Assembly: GCF_048771995.1 (NCBI RefSeq)
Contig: NC_133063.1
Location: forward strand, 7,700,001 to 7,764,000
DNA length: 64,000 nucleotides
From: Taeniopygia guttata
Lineage: Eukaryota; Chordata; Aves; Passeriformes; Estrildidae
Direction: 5' to 3'
How positions within the stretch are numbered: position 1 is the stretch's first letter; each line of letters begins with the position of its first letter. The position numbers and the translations under genes are program-made. Positions 27,770 to 39,738 of the stretch are shown here, one piece after another. Under the pieces are notes generated by a model. It saw only the letters and a program-made list of their open reading frames with translations. It was not told the DNA's origin and made no database searches.

Positions 27770-28330
27770 GGCCAGATAATTCAAACAGGACAAGCTGTCT
27801 TGTAGTGAGTTATTTTGGTGCCATGGGGTTAACACTGGTCTGGCATCTCCCAGCTGCCAATAATCATCACACTGCTAAAGTGAGATATGGAAAAATAAAC
27901 TGGATTTCCAACTAACAGACACCTCCTTTTATGATTATAAAAGCGGCACCAAGCTTTCACAAATCAGAAATCTACACATTTCCCTGGAAATGTACGGAGT
28001 TTCTCCTGTGAGTAGGGATGTTTACTTCCCAGTTACTCCCCGGGGGTTAAGTGAAAGAAATCTGCATACATTATTGTCATTGCTGTGGTAAATTGACTCC
28101 TAATTAATACTATTTCTTTTCCTGGCTTTAATATAGGTACCTTGATATAGTGCACTCCTTTATGTTATGCTGTAATCTCCTAATAGTTCTTTTTAGTTTT
28201 GTATTTTGTAGTAAGTCTGATTAAGCTCTTTCATCTGTTATCTCATGTCTAGTTAATAAACTATTCATTTTTTAAATAGACATGATATGCCACTCTTAAA
28301 ACTTGTGGGCCAGAGTTATTTCTTACATTT
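27770..28330 (+). mobile_element. LTR-like block inside the CR1 ORF1 region (uncertain)
   Basis: Sequence with no CR1 resemblance separates two halves of CR1 ORF1. It has TATAAAA at 27936-27942 and AATAAA at 28255-28260 in the spacing of an LTR, and ends near CTTACA at 28326. No clear terminal inverted repeat or target duplication was found, so boundaries and class are guesses. Confidence 0.4.
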
Positions 28331-28929
28331 AAACTGCTGCCAAAATCTGAGACAGCAAGGCTTGCCTGAAGCTTACACTTGCTCCATGACAACTGCTCAA
28401 TACTGATCTTCCTCACTGGGGCTGATGAAGTGGCAAAAGAGAGTTTGAGGGAAGTCAAAAAGATCTTCCGGATCTTGGGATATTTAGCAAAGAAATCTGA
28501 GACACAAGTTATATTCTCCTCTAAAATTACAGTTGAAGGCAGCAGCACTGGCTGAGCCTATTAGTACAGAGCTCCGCAGCTGGTGTCACTGCTAAAATTT
28601 TGGTGGTGTTGATAATCAAAGGCCTATGCAGCAGTAGGCATGCTGGCATCAGACAGGACTCATCCCCCACACTTTCTCAGTGAACAATCTTTGCTCAGGA
28701 GTTAATAGGGCTGATTTGTCCCTGGTGAGCTGTGGGACAAGATGCAAAGGTTAGAGGGACAGGGTGCTAATGAGAGAGGTCTGCCAGTCACTCTGAACTG
28801 TGAGACATACAAGAGCACACTTGCAGTCTTACAGAGACGAGCCAGGGACACCTGAGGTAGCAGATGCCAACAGCGAAACACCAAAGAAATATTTCAAAGG
28901 AATTGAGAGGTGTTCCTCTAGGAAGGTGA

Positions 28930-30066
28930 CATGGCTGACAACCTGCTAAAGTGCCTATACACCAATGCACAAACAACAAACAGGGCAAAATTGGGCAACA
29001 AACAGGAGGAACTGGAAGCCACCAACTGGAAAGATGGTGCCGGAAAGTTACGACCTTGTTGCTATCACTGAAACTTGGCGGTATAAATCCCATGACTGGA
29101 TTGCAACTCTCCAAGGCTACAGACATGTTCTAGAAGCTGTGCTCTGGCACATGCAGAACAGGGAGGTGATTCAAGACAGCAGCACAACTTCACCAAGGGC
29201 AAGTCCTGCCTGACCAATCCAGAGGCCTTGAATGATGGAGTGACCATGTTAGTGGACCAGTGAAGAGTTGAGATACCATTTACCTGAACTTCTGTAAAGC
29301 CTTTGACACCGTCCCCCACAACTCTAAAAAGCAAAGAGATGGATTTGATGCGTGGACTGTTCAGTTGATGAGAAATTGGTTGGATGGTCACATCCAGAGG
29401 AAGGTAGTCAATGGCTCAGTGTCCTGATGGACGGTGATGACAACTGGCCCTCAGGGGTAACTATGGGGACCAGTGCTATTTATTATCTCCATTAATGACA
29501 CAGAAGAAGTGATTGAGTGCACTCTAAGTAAATATGCAGATGACACCAAGCTGAGTGCTGTGGTTGACACACCTGAAGGATGGGATGGCATAACAGAGAG
29601 ACCTGGACAAGATAGGAAAAGGGACCCCTGGGAACCTCATGATTTTTAACAAGTGCAAGGTGCTGTACCGGTCTATTACATGGCAACCCCCAATACCAAC
29701 ACAGGCTGGGGGATAAAGGGATGGAGAGCAGCCCTGTGAGAAGGATTTGGGGTACTGGTGGGTGGGTGAGAGGCTGGACATGACCCAGCCATGGGCATTC
29801 CCAGCCCAGAAAGCCAAACATGTCCTGGGCTGCATCCAAAGCAGCGTGGGCAGCAGGGGAGGGAGGGGATTCTGCCCCTCTGCTCTGCTCTGGTGAGAGC
29901 CCACCTGGAACCCTGCCTCCAGCTCTGGGGTCCCAGCATAGGAAGGCTGGAGTGAGTCCAGAGGAGGCCACAAAAATGATAAGGTGGATGGAGCACCTCT
30001 GCTATGAAGAAAGGCTGAGAGACTTGGAAAAGAGAAGGCTTAGGGGTGAACTAATCATGGCCTTCC
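28930..30066 (+). pseudogene. CR1 ORF2 remnant (endonuclease and reverse transcriptase)
   Basis: Frameshifted, stop-containing remnants: apurinic-endonuclease piece (LVAITETW), a large internal deletion, then RT motifs [25 protein letters not shown] and YADDTKLS, and the C-terminal PHLEYC-equivalent region near 29890. Antisense open frames over 29490-29996 are shadows of it. Confidence 0.8.
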
Positions 30067-30636
30067 TGCGGCCACTCCGGCAGATGTCGATGGACGTGAC
30101 CGGTTTCCCAAGAGCGTCTCCCAGAAAGGACGGATGGCTCCACGAACCACCAGACACTCAGGCAGCCAGGTGTAATGTACTAGTGCGACTCAGAGGAACA
30201 AGAGTGACTCTCTGCATAATGTTCCAACTGCTGTTTATTCTCCAAAGGGTAGGAAGGTCCAGGGATGGCAGGGTGAGGCAGCAGGACAAAAGCTCTCAGT
30301 GACAGAGTACCCCAAACAGGGGAGGGTCCAGGATATATAACAGGGACAAGGTAGGTGGGGCATGGAAACCAGGGAGCCAATGGGAGAGAGGACAAGAGGA
30401 GGTATGAGGGTGGAGCAATGGGATGACAACTAATGGGGACATAGAGGAGGAGCGACATATAACAGGAACCAATGGGGAAACATAGAACACTGAACTCTCT
30501 AGAAGAGGGGAGTGGACCACAGTTGTTTGGTGGGTGCCGCAGTTTTACATGGGAAAAGGTTTCAAGTTCTCACCATAACTTAAATGTGTCTTCCCAGGGC
30601 GTTCCTGCACCTCCATCTTCTATGCAGCTTGCTATA
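30067..30636 (-). mobile_element. solo LTR inserted in CR1 with perfect 6-bp target duplication
   Basis: 570 bp between CCTTCC at 30061-30066 and CCTTCC at 30637-30642. The CR1 reads through when it is removed (GGCCTTCC joins AGTATCTGAAGG). On the minus strand it runs TATAGC...GGCCGCA, one transition from TG...CA. TATATCCTGG near 30340 and GAATAAACAG near 30240 on that strand act as TATA box and poly(A) signal. No viral genes attached. Confidence 0.82.
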
Positions 30637-30954
30637 CCTTCCAGTATCTGAAGGGAGTCTACAAGAAACATGCAGAGAAGGGCATATTGTGACAGGGCAA
30701 TGGGGAATGTCTTTAAATTGAGAGTACGTTTAGATTAGAGATTGGGAAGAAATTCTTTAAGAGTGGTGACTGCTGAAAGACGTTCCTCATAGAAGTTGTG
30801 GGTGCGTCATCCTGGAAGTCTCTCAAGGCCAGGCTGGATGGGGTTCTGAGCAACCTGGTCCAGTGAAAGGTGTCTGTGTCATAGCAGGGGGGGTGCAATT
30901 AGATGGTCTTTAAGGTTAATTCCAACTCAAGACATTCCATGATTCTCTGTACAA

Positions 30955-31613
<659 letters not shown>

Positions 31614-31664
31614 ATAAACTCATGTTTCATAATCCAATTTTTTAAAATAGAAAATATTTAAAAG

Positions 31665-31808
31665 AGTGCTGCAAAGAGGTCTGCCTTATGATCAGTGGGT
31701 GTTAGGTATGGCCCAGGCACTCAGGAACCTCCCGGTTATTCTTGATCTGACCCTGCCCATAGAGGTCTGGCCTCAAAGATAATCTTTCCATTCAGCACTT
31801 TGCATGTC
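31665..31808 (+). repeat. 144-bp duplicated segment, copy 2
   Basis: Ungapped match to 25646-25789. It lies about 50 bp after the polypyrimidine tract. Similarity stops sharply on both sides. Confidence 0.85.
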
Positions 31809-31920
31809 ATTGGGCCATTGGGCACCAGATAAAAATTTTCTGTTTCAGATATTCTTTTAATGCAACCACTACATTCAAAAGCTGTCATTGCTGCTGCAGT
31901 GAAGTGCTGGTGAAAAAATT

Positions 31921-31964
31921 CCTATATGTTCTATAGGAACATATGTTCTATGGGAACATATAGG
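31921..31964. repeat. 44-bp inverted repeat
   Basis: CCTATATGTTC (31921-31931) is the exact reverse complement of GAACATATAGG (31954-31964), with further GTTC/GAAC pairs between. It could form a hairpin or cruciform. Confidence 0.75.
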
Positions 31965-34900
31965 ACCCTCAGCTAAAGTTAAGCTACATGTTTCTGTTAA
32001 AGGAAGTGGAGAAATTGCTTTTCTCAGCCTCAGCTGCTAAAAATAACTCATTGCTTTTCTCAAAATGCAGTGCATGTGTTTTCTCTTCCTGAGAGAAGGA
32101 AAGATCGTACCACAGGGGAGGTCAGGTTTCCTCTCCAAGTGGATGTTCTCAAAACCTTCACTTAAAAAGAAAAATAAACAAAAGAAAACCTGGTGTTCTA
32201 CTCCTACCTTGTGACTGCAGGAGCTGGGACATTGGCTCACATCTTGTGACAGTACTGAGTTGGATTATGAACTCCTCATCCATCAGCCCAGAACAGGTCA
32301 AGGTAGGCAGTCAGTACCACTTCTCATTTCACATTAAAGTGTCAGATTTTCATTAATGTTTGGGCCAGGGCGGTGCAATCTCTGCCAGAACAGTACTTGT
32401 GGGCAGTACAACGAATGCCTAGGCTTCAGAGGGCCATGGCCACCGTCCTTGCCATGCTGCTGTGGCTGTCTGCCATGGAAATCACCTGCCCTGCAGCAGT
32501 TCTCAAGTCCAGCACACACCGTCAGAGCATTTTGAAGATTTGGAGTATATCAGGTTTGCCTTTTATGGGGATTGCTCACTTGAAGCAAGTCCAGTGCTGT
32601 CAGGGGTGACAGCACAGAGAGCTCCTCATGGCCAAGCTGCCTCCACGTTACATGCCATCATCACCAACCCTTCTGCCATGAGGGCAGCAGTTAGTTATCA
32701 CCCAGGTCACACAAGGGCTCGAAGGAAACGCCTCTCTGGGAGAGCTCACTTGCAATAAACACCAGTCCTTTCTCCTCTTCATCATATATTGACTTACCTT
32801 TTCTTTCATTTATGTACATGAAAATATTAGTAATTTCTCTTCATATCAAATTAAGTGAGTGTAGTTTAAAAACTAGAGCTGATGTCTGAAGAGAAAAGGG
32901 AGCACTGAGGCAGTGGAAATCCTTAACTGTGCCCTGGAGAAAGGGGTGCTTTGAAAAGGTGAAGTGAGTTTGGGAGAGCAATCACTTCAAAAAGCACAGA
33001 GAGAATATTTTCCCCATTCAGGATCACTTATTTGTCTGATCAGAGCTGAGAACTGGAAAGCAAAAGGAAGGGCAGAAAGTTTCATTTTCCTCTTCTAATC
33101 TATGAATGTAAACAAGACGTAAAATGAGATTTATTACTGTTAAAATCTTGGAGGTCATTCTGACCAGGAGCTAAATTCAAATAACTGGCTAGGGATCATA
33201 TTACTTTTGTTTAACAAATCACTTAGTTTTAAATGTTGGACATGTTTTGATAAACCTTCCCTTTCACATTATTCACTCTATGAAAATATGAAAGCAAAAA
33301 GAAGAAATTAGGTACCATTGTTCACACATACAACACCCCAGCTAAAAGGCTGTTTGTAGGCTAACTAAATCCCAGTTCTCTTCCAGAATTTAATCAAGCT
33401 CATAAAAACAACAAACTAGGAGAAGCAAATGGGTCTTCATCAGCCTCCAGAATCATAAAGAAAGGAAAAATTTTTAATCTGAATAAACATGTTAAACCTT
33501 GCAAATGAGTGAAAAATAGCTGTGGGTCCTGAGTGCATCCCTAGCTCAGCCAAAAGATATGCTGGATTTTATCTGCAAATGAGAATCAGAGTTTTTTTAA
33601 GGAAAAAAAATGAAAGCCCACACATAACAAAATGTAAGCAATAATTTAAACTCAAATGCTCTGCTTTTTGATTTAAATCATGATTAAACATGATGCTTTA
33701 AATCTTCATGATAAATTAATTTCCCCTCTTAGCAGGACTCTCCTTGTTAAACTGACACATCTAAATTCTCCATCAGAAATGAGTGGAGCTCAGCTATTAA
33801 TGAACACAAATCCCCTTGATGAAGGGGGGCACAGTGGAAAGTTTAATCCTGTTTTCCCATCCCCCTTTTTTCCATTTAATCCCACTTTCTTCTATTTCTT
33901 CAATTATCACAGATTCATGGCTTCTTTGTCATAAGGAGTGCCACCTGCAGTTAAAATGCCACAGGCAGACTGGAGATTGCCCAGAGCATTTGGTCAAGAT
34001 GTTTATCCAGCAAATTCAAATGAAAGTCATATTTACCATGGTTTTCTTTTAGGATCTGTGTCCATGTGAAACATCCTCCCCCTCAGCCTTGCCTTTCAGG
34101 TTTCTGTTTCATGGTGCTCAGACCAAACAAGACCCAATATATTTGTCCAGACAGACACGTGGAAAAAGATGCCCTGTGCAGCCTTGTTCCTTCCAGAGTT
34201 ACCCAGCAGGTCCCTGGTGTAGCAGGAGGGAAAACTCCTCTCCAAGCCTCTCAGCTCATGTCATCACCACTTCACACACCCTGTGTTTGAGCAGAGGCTG
34301 TCAGTTCCTTGTGAGCTGGGAAGAAAGCAGGCTTGCTTTCTCCAATATCCACTTCTGCAGTCAAGTGTATCTCGACCCTCTCTGCCTGATTTTGAGCACC
34401 ACATCTGGGCACAGAGAGTCAGCTTACAGCACAAAACAATCCACTTATCTGGGCACCTAGGCCCGGCTGCATGGCAGCAACAAAACCTGCCTCTCCATGA
34501 AAGTGGGAATGGGTGCAGAGGCATGTTGCCAAACCTACAGGAATTTATCTTAATGCAACATTTCCCTGGGCCTTGAGGGGCCATTGCAGGAAGCCTTCCC
34601 CTCCCCAACCCTGTTTATTTGAATACAATGCTCTCCTGAGAAGATGTTCAGATGTTCACAAGCACTGTAAAATATACTTCACTCATCTTATGTAATTCTT
34701 CTGAATGATTTTATATATGCCGTCAGAAACCAAATGAGGAGGGAAATAGCAAATTTTTTACTAAAACACTTTTTCCTTTAGTAATCTCTAATGATCCTTT
34801 TGTAAGTTGTGTTTTATGCTGCTTCTGGCATTTTCTTTTATTTGCCAAGGTTCCATTATACTTGGGTTTTACTGCTTTTAGGGACCAAGTAAGAAAAACC

Positions 34901-37900
34901 ATATGAAGAATCCCTGGTACATAGCAGGCTTTTTCATCACACACATGGCAGCAGATACATAGTGGTGGGGCAGAAGGGTGACTGCCAGTGAGAACTGTGC
35001 AGATGACAATGGCAGACAAGAAACTCCCAGCCTCAATGACTGAATTGATTGTGGGAAGGCAAAACCAATGGTTTTGTCACCAACCGTGCAAAAACAGAAC
35101 TCCCTGCAGATATCAGGGAAGATGGGCCAGAACTTACTGACTTAATGGCATAAATGCTTGTGAAACAGCACTTACCCATTTTCTTAATTTGTGTAAATAA
35201 GATGTATTATTATATACAGGTTGTTATTAATTTAGTACTGCTAAGTAAAACTACTAATCGGATATTATTAAAATGGTCAATAAACTGCAGATAACTACTG
35301 CTCTGGAGTGAGCCCAGATGTTTGGAAATATGGCCTCTCACAGTGGGATGTGTTACTGTGTTGTATGGATTTAACATTTTCATTTTCCTCCTTTTTGTGC
35401 TTCATGGCTGTCACTGATATTGTCATTTTGCAGCTAGCTTAACATGCTTGCATCCCAAAGAACCTGCAGTGGACTGGAAGGAAATATTTCCACTAGCTGC
35501 TATGTCTTGGAGCATAATGCTTTTTAAGATGGTAAGGGGAGGTCCACATTCATAGGATTTTGCATGCCACAAGTGCTGTTGAACTCAGTCCTCTGTTGTG
35601 TTAGGCAACACATAGTAGGTGTACGTCACAGACAGAATATACCCTCCATGTGCTTCAAAAAGCTTCCTGGCACAGCCTAAGGGTCATATGAGCTATTTAT
35701 ACAGTCAGAGTACTGTCCTGGATCCAAGAGATACAGCAGCATCAGGTGATCACAAAAGCAGATCACACTTCATTGTACAGTGCAGAAAGCATCAATATCT
35801 CTCCACAAAAATCTCCTGAAGGGAAAGCTGTCTTCTGAATCCAGTCTAAAGTTTGGTGTTAGATCTCATTGTGTTGTGCCAGAGATATCCACATCAATGG
35901 AAGGCTCATGCCATAAGAAGTCTTCACATGACTGCGGTCAGTTACAGGAGTGGTGGTGTGGAATGGTAACATTCTTCACATCTATTTTTTAAAATAATAT
36001 TTAAATAACATACACTTTGGTGTGAATTTGTAAATAGAGCATGAAACAAGCTAGCAATTCATGCTTTCTTGAACTTAACACAAAAGCAGTTTTTTTGCCT
36101 TTGCTGTACAAAGAGGATTGTGAGGAGACAACAGTCCATAAACGCAGCATACTAAAAGCCACTCATTGCTTGCTTACTTTTGCCTGAGCTTGCTTCTTCT
36201 AGAAATCTGAACAGTTAACTCACTTCTTGTCTTCACAAGTATTTGGACACATCATTCCCATGACTACATGTCACGGGAAAATAAACAGTGCTTTGAGTAC
36301 CTCCTTCAAAGCACACTAGAGAACACTTGTGTTTTATGCCAGCAATCATGAAGGATTCCCTGGGCTGGCAGGGCAGGAACCACAACTGACTACGCCAGAA
36401 GATACTTCTCATATGAAAGACCATGTATTTTCATTTTCCTGCCCAAGGTGTCAGCTGAGATACCACCCATGTGAGGGCTGGTTCCTCTCTCTTTACAGGT
36501 GAATAAGATGCAGAGCTCATACATTGCTTTACAAGAGGTTCCCTCTGTTCAAGAAGAGTGCAGCCAACAGAACCAAGAGGAAGAACTGCGGGGCAGGTGG
36601 CAGTCGCCAGCAGCGCGGGTGTGTGAGATTTGCTGGGATATTTTTTGCTGCTCGGGTAGCCGGGAGAAGGTGGGGCAGGGAGGGGGGCAGCGGGGGATGG
36701 GTGCTGTTAAATATTGATATTGATTCTGAGGATGCGGTTCGCTGAGGCATCATGGATGTGAATTCAGGCTAATCGACACAGGATGTATTGACCGTGAAAT
36801 GCATCCGCAGGGCTGAGTCAGTCCCCTCATCACTCAAGGTTATCTTGCCCAGGCTGCTACTGCCTGTCTGGGACAACTTTACAGTCAGTCCTGCTGCTGT
36901 CTGGGACATTGGGATGTTGATGAACTGTACAGCATTTTGGGTACTCACAGTTGTCCCTGGTACCTGTGGCAGACCAAAGGATAGATCCCCCTATCTCTCC
37001 AAATTATGCAATCTCCACCCATCCACTCCAGATATCCTTCCTGCACCACTATTGCCATCCAGCCCATGTCAGGGCAGATCTCAGGGCTTCCTCTGAGGAC
37101 AGCAGGACATGCCAGTGGACATATCTACAGATGAAATCTAATGTTTGGTCCCCTTACAGAAGAAATCGGTTTCTGAAAACTGGACTTTTAAAGTGGCAGA
37201 GTATTCAGATAATTGCAGGTGAATTAGTTTAGTCCTTTTCCAAAGACATCCCTATCAAAGAATACTCCAGCAGGACAACTTTCTGAGTCTGCAGAGAGCC
37301 TGGAAAGAAGTGCTAACAAGGATAATGTCCTCTGGCATCTTAGCCATACATTCAGTCATGGGCAGAGAAAACACCATCAGGAAGCTGAGCACTTCCATAG
37401 AAATGAGAAACATTTCTCTGATGGCTTTTGCCCAAAGTATGGGTAGGTGTACTATCAAATAGCAGCTTGTGAAAAGGTAGAGCAGGCAGAGCACAGCCTC
37501 TGGCTGCTCTCCATTGATGCTGGAGTGTACTCAAAGGCAAACTACAGCCTAGAAGGCTGAAGAGAAAAGGAGTCACACACACACGCCTTTATTCTGTCTT
37601 CAGAGAGCTGTATCTGATTCTTCACAAGTAGAAACATTTCTATAGTCTTGCAGCTTTCTATAGCACCCAAATCACTGCTGCTGCTCCTGTAGTGCTCACT
37701 AATACTTCCTGAGTTGGTTTCTGGCCCAGAAAACTAATCTTTTCCTCTAGAGCCCTAAAGTCAGGTTGGAGGCATGTCTTTTGGACAGGTGGAAAAGGGG
37801 ATGGATGCTAGAACTGCTGCAGCATGTGGTCACAGATTCACCCTAGTAACCCCACTTGATAAGACTGGGTGGCTCTGTAGTCACCACCATTCTCCCATGA

Positions 37901-38438
37901 TGCCACAAAGCATTTGCATTATCTACAGTCTTCTGTGTCTTGGAGCTCTCACCAGCTTCCACACTGTGGGCTGCTGTTTCAAGCATTAAGCCTTTACCAT
38001 GGATTTACATTTATATTATTCTGATGATGTACAGCAACTCCTGAGTATGATTATAGTCCATTAAACTTAGTATAAGCCCCTTTGCATGCCCCAGTTGTAT
38101 AAAGAGGATCCAGTGCCTCGTGCTTCCTTCATGGCTGGTTCTCCATCACCAGGTTATTGGACAAATTTGCTCTTGGATGAAGCTTTAATTAGTTTTGATT
38201 AGCAATCCTAGAGCAGATGACACACTGCGGGTCACAACAGCAAAACTGAGTTTTGTATTTATAAAAATAAAGTAACACTATGCCCAGAGAGGGAGATAAG
38301 TGTGTATACAATCTCTCACTCATTGTGGGGATGGGGTAGCAGCAATTTCCACCACACCTGAGAGTTGTGAGAGTTCTTCCTACAGCAGCAGGAAAAGTCC
38401 AATCGTTCTCTTAAAAAAAGGATTCTTCAAAACCCAAT

Positions 38439-38470
38439 AGTAATAATAATAACCGAATAATAATAATAAA
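38439..38470 (+). repeat. (TAA)n microsatellite
   Basis: TAATAATAATAA, interrupted by CCG, then more TAA units. Confidence 0.9.
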
Positions 38471-38975
38471 TCATGTAGACATCATCTTCCATCATCTCTG
38501 AATTGGGCAAGCCTCAAAAAGATGAGGTTTTGTTCTCAAGTGCTTGCATCTATTTGCTTCTTTCACACCCTAAAATTACGTTTAGGTCATTACATTTAGC
38601 TCATCTTTATAATGGCATTTCCTATCCGCCACAAGAAGCACCATGCTGGACACTTTGGTCTTCTGCAGGAGGCTGAGGAGGGGCCAGGAGCAGGAGCTAT
38701 CGATTAAAATGCTCCACAGCAAGAGGGCAGAGACTCACTTTTCTTTGGGCCCCAGCAAGGCTGTTAAACAAAACTAAGATTTGAAAATAGAGCCTCAAGC
38801 TGCTCCAGAAGAGGTTCAGGTTGGAGATTAGGAGGAGTTTCTTCACAGAAAGGGTGAATAGATATTGGAATGGGCTGCCAGGGTGGAGTCATCATACCTG
38901 GAGGTGTTTAAGGAAAGACTGGACATGGCACTTGGTGACATGGTGTGGTTGACAGGGTGGTGTTCAGTCATAGGT

Positions 38976-39679
38976 TGTCGGAACCCAAAATGTCCCTCAG
39001 ACATTTTTAGAGGTTCCAGGCCTTGGTCAGAAGCATTTTAGACCCTGGCAAGCAGCTGAAAACAGCTGTGATTTTGAGTTTGAACCATGGAATGAATTAC
39101 CAACTTTGAGGGTGGAACAAGCAGTCACAGAATGTTAGATGGTATAGTAAAAGTAGTCACAAATTAGAGGGTAAAATTTTTTAGTGTTGTACAGGGGGGT
39201 TTTAGTACCTGTACAGGGGGGTTTTCACTTTGTACAGGGGGGTCAGGAGTTCTAAGATGGAGGAAAGTGGTCCTTATCTTATTCTTCCTCCTTCTTCTTC
39301 CTTACCTCCATGTTCTTGGTGATGTTGGCATTCACAGATTGGTTTAGAGTAGAAAAGCACATTGTAACGTAGATAGTAGGTATTGGGGAAAATCTATAAA
39401 CATATAGTACGTAATATATCATATAAAAGATAGTAGCAGCTTTGGGCGGGGAGAGAGACGACGAAGACACCGGACAGTGAGGGTGTCAGGAGAGTGTGTA
39501 CCTCTGCCTGGGCCGCAGACCAAAGCAGCCGCAGCGCAGGACAATCTTTTAGATAGCTAGCAATAAACTACCTTGAGACCGGACAACAAGAGGCTGTGGA
39601 GTTTTTCTTTGGAAGCGCGGGTTGGAGGAGAGACTTTACCACCACACGAGAGCCCCAAATCAATCCCGGGGTTCTCACA
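38976..39679 (+). mobile_element. solo LTR of an endogenous retrovirus with perfect 6-bp target duplication
   Basis: 704 bp, starts TGTCGGAACCC and ends GGGTTCTCACA (inverted ends, 9 of 11 matching), flanked by ATAGGT at 38970-38975 and 39680-39685. CATATAAAAGA near 39420 is a TATA-like box and AATAAA near 39562 a poly(A) signal, giving plus orientation. U3 carries three GTACAGGGGGG repeats. No gag, pol or env sequence is linked. A 6-bp duplication fits alpha- or beta-like retroviral integration. Confidence 0.9.
39189..39242 (+). repeat. triplicated G-rich motif in LTR U3
   Basis: GTACAGGGGGG occurs at 39189-39199, 39211-39221 and 39232-39242 with 21-22 bp spacing, the pattern of tandem U3 enhancer repeats. 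Confidence 0.8.
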
Positions 39680-39738
39680 ATAGGTCAGACTTTATGAACT
39701 CAGAGATCTTTCTCAACTTACTGGTTTTGTGATTCTGT

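Larger units (their letters stand above)
26990..30950 (+). mobile_element. long, decayed CR1 retrotransposon with ORF1 and ORF2 remnants, interrupted
   Basis: CR1 parts in order. ORF1 N-terminal part at about 27034-27514 (CVRCDQVDNLLCLVAELQDE, then IDWWNQALASM). ORF1 esterase-like start at 27570-27640 (ARVLTVGDS), frameshifted with stops, continuing about 28370-28560 (QVIFSS). ORF2 endonuclease at 28940-29115 (ESYDLVAITETW). Reverse transcriptase at 29180-30060 ([20 protein letters not shown]), with an internal deletion between endonuclease and RT. The 3' end is at 30637-30950. It is split by an LTR at 30067-30636 and by an unexplained block at about 27770-28330. Not functional. Confidence 0.8.
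31809..38794. other. no gene recognised; one G-rich exon-like patch near 36.5-36.7 kb
   Basis: AT-rich unique DNA. At 36485-36720 a short GC-rich, CpG-containing patch follows a good splice-acceptor-like sequence and ends in a quadruplex-type G-run (see findings). Confidence 0.5.
38795..39738 (+). mobile_element. CR1 3' fragment split by a solo LTR
   Basis: CR1 halves 38795-38975 and 39680-39738. The left carries GGAGGTGTTTAAGGAAAGAC and the right continues with GATCTTTCTCAAC and the TGTGATTCTGT terminus. They rejoin cleanly when 38976-39685, one copy of the target duplication included, is removed. Confidence 0.85.

Noticed and set aside
29492-29996. Three overlapping minus-strand frames of 106-159 codons
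   Set aside because: They are antisense to the CR1 reverse-transcriptase remnant.
29820-30302. 160-codon plus-strand frame
   Set aside because: It begins in CR1 and ends in the inserted LTR, a chance fusion of two repeats.
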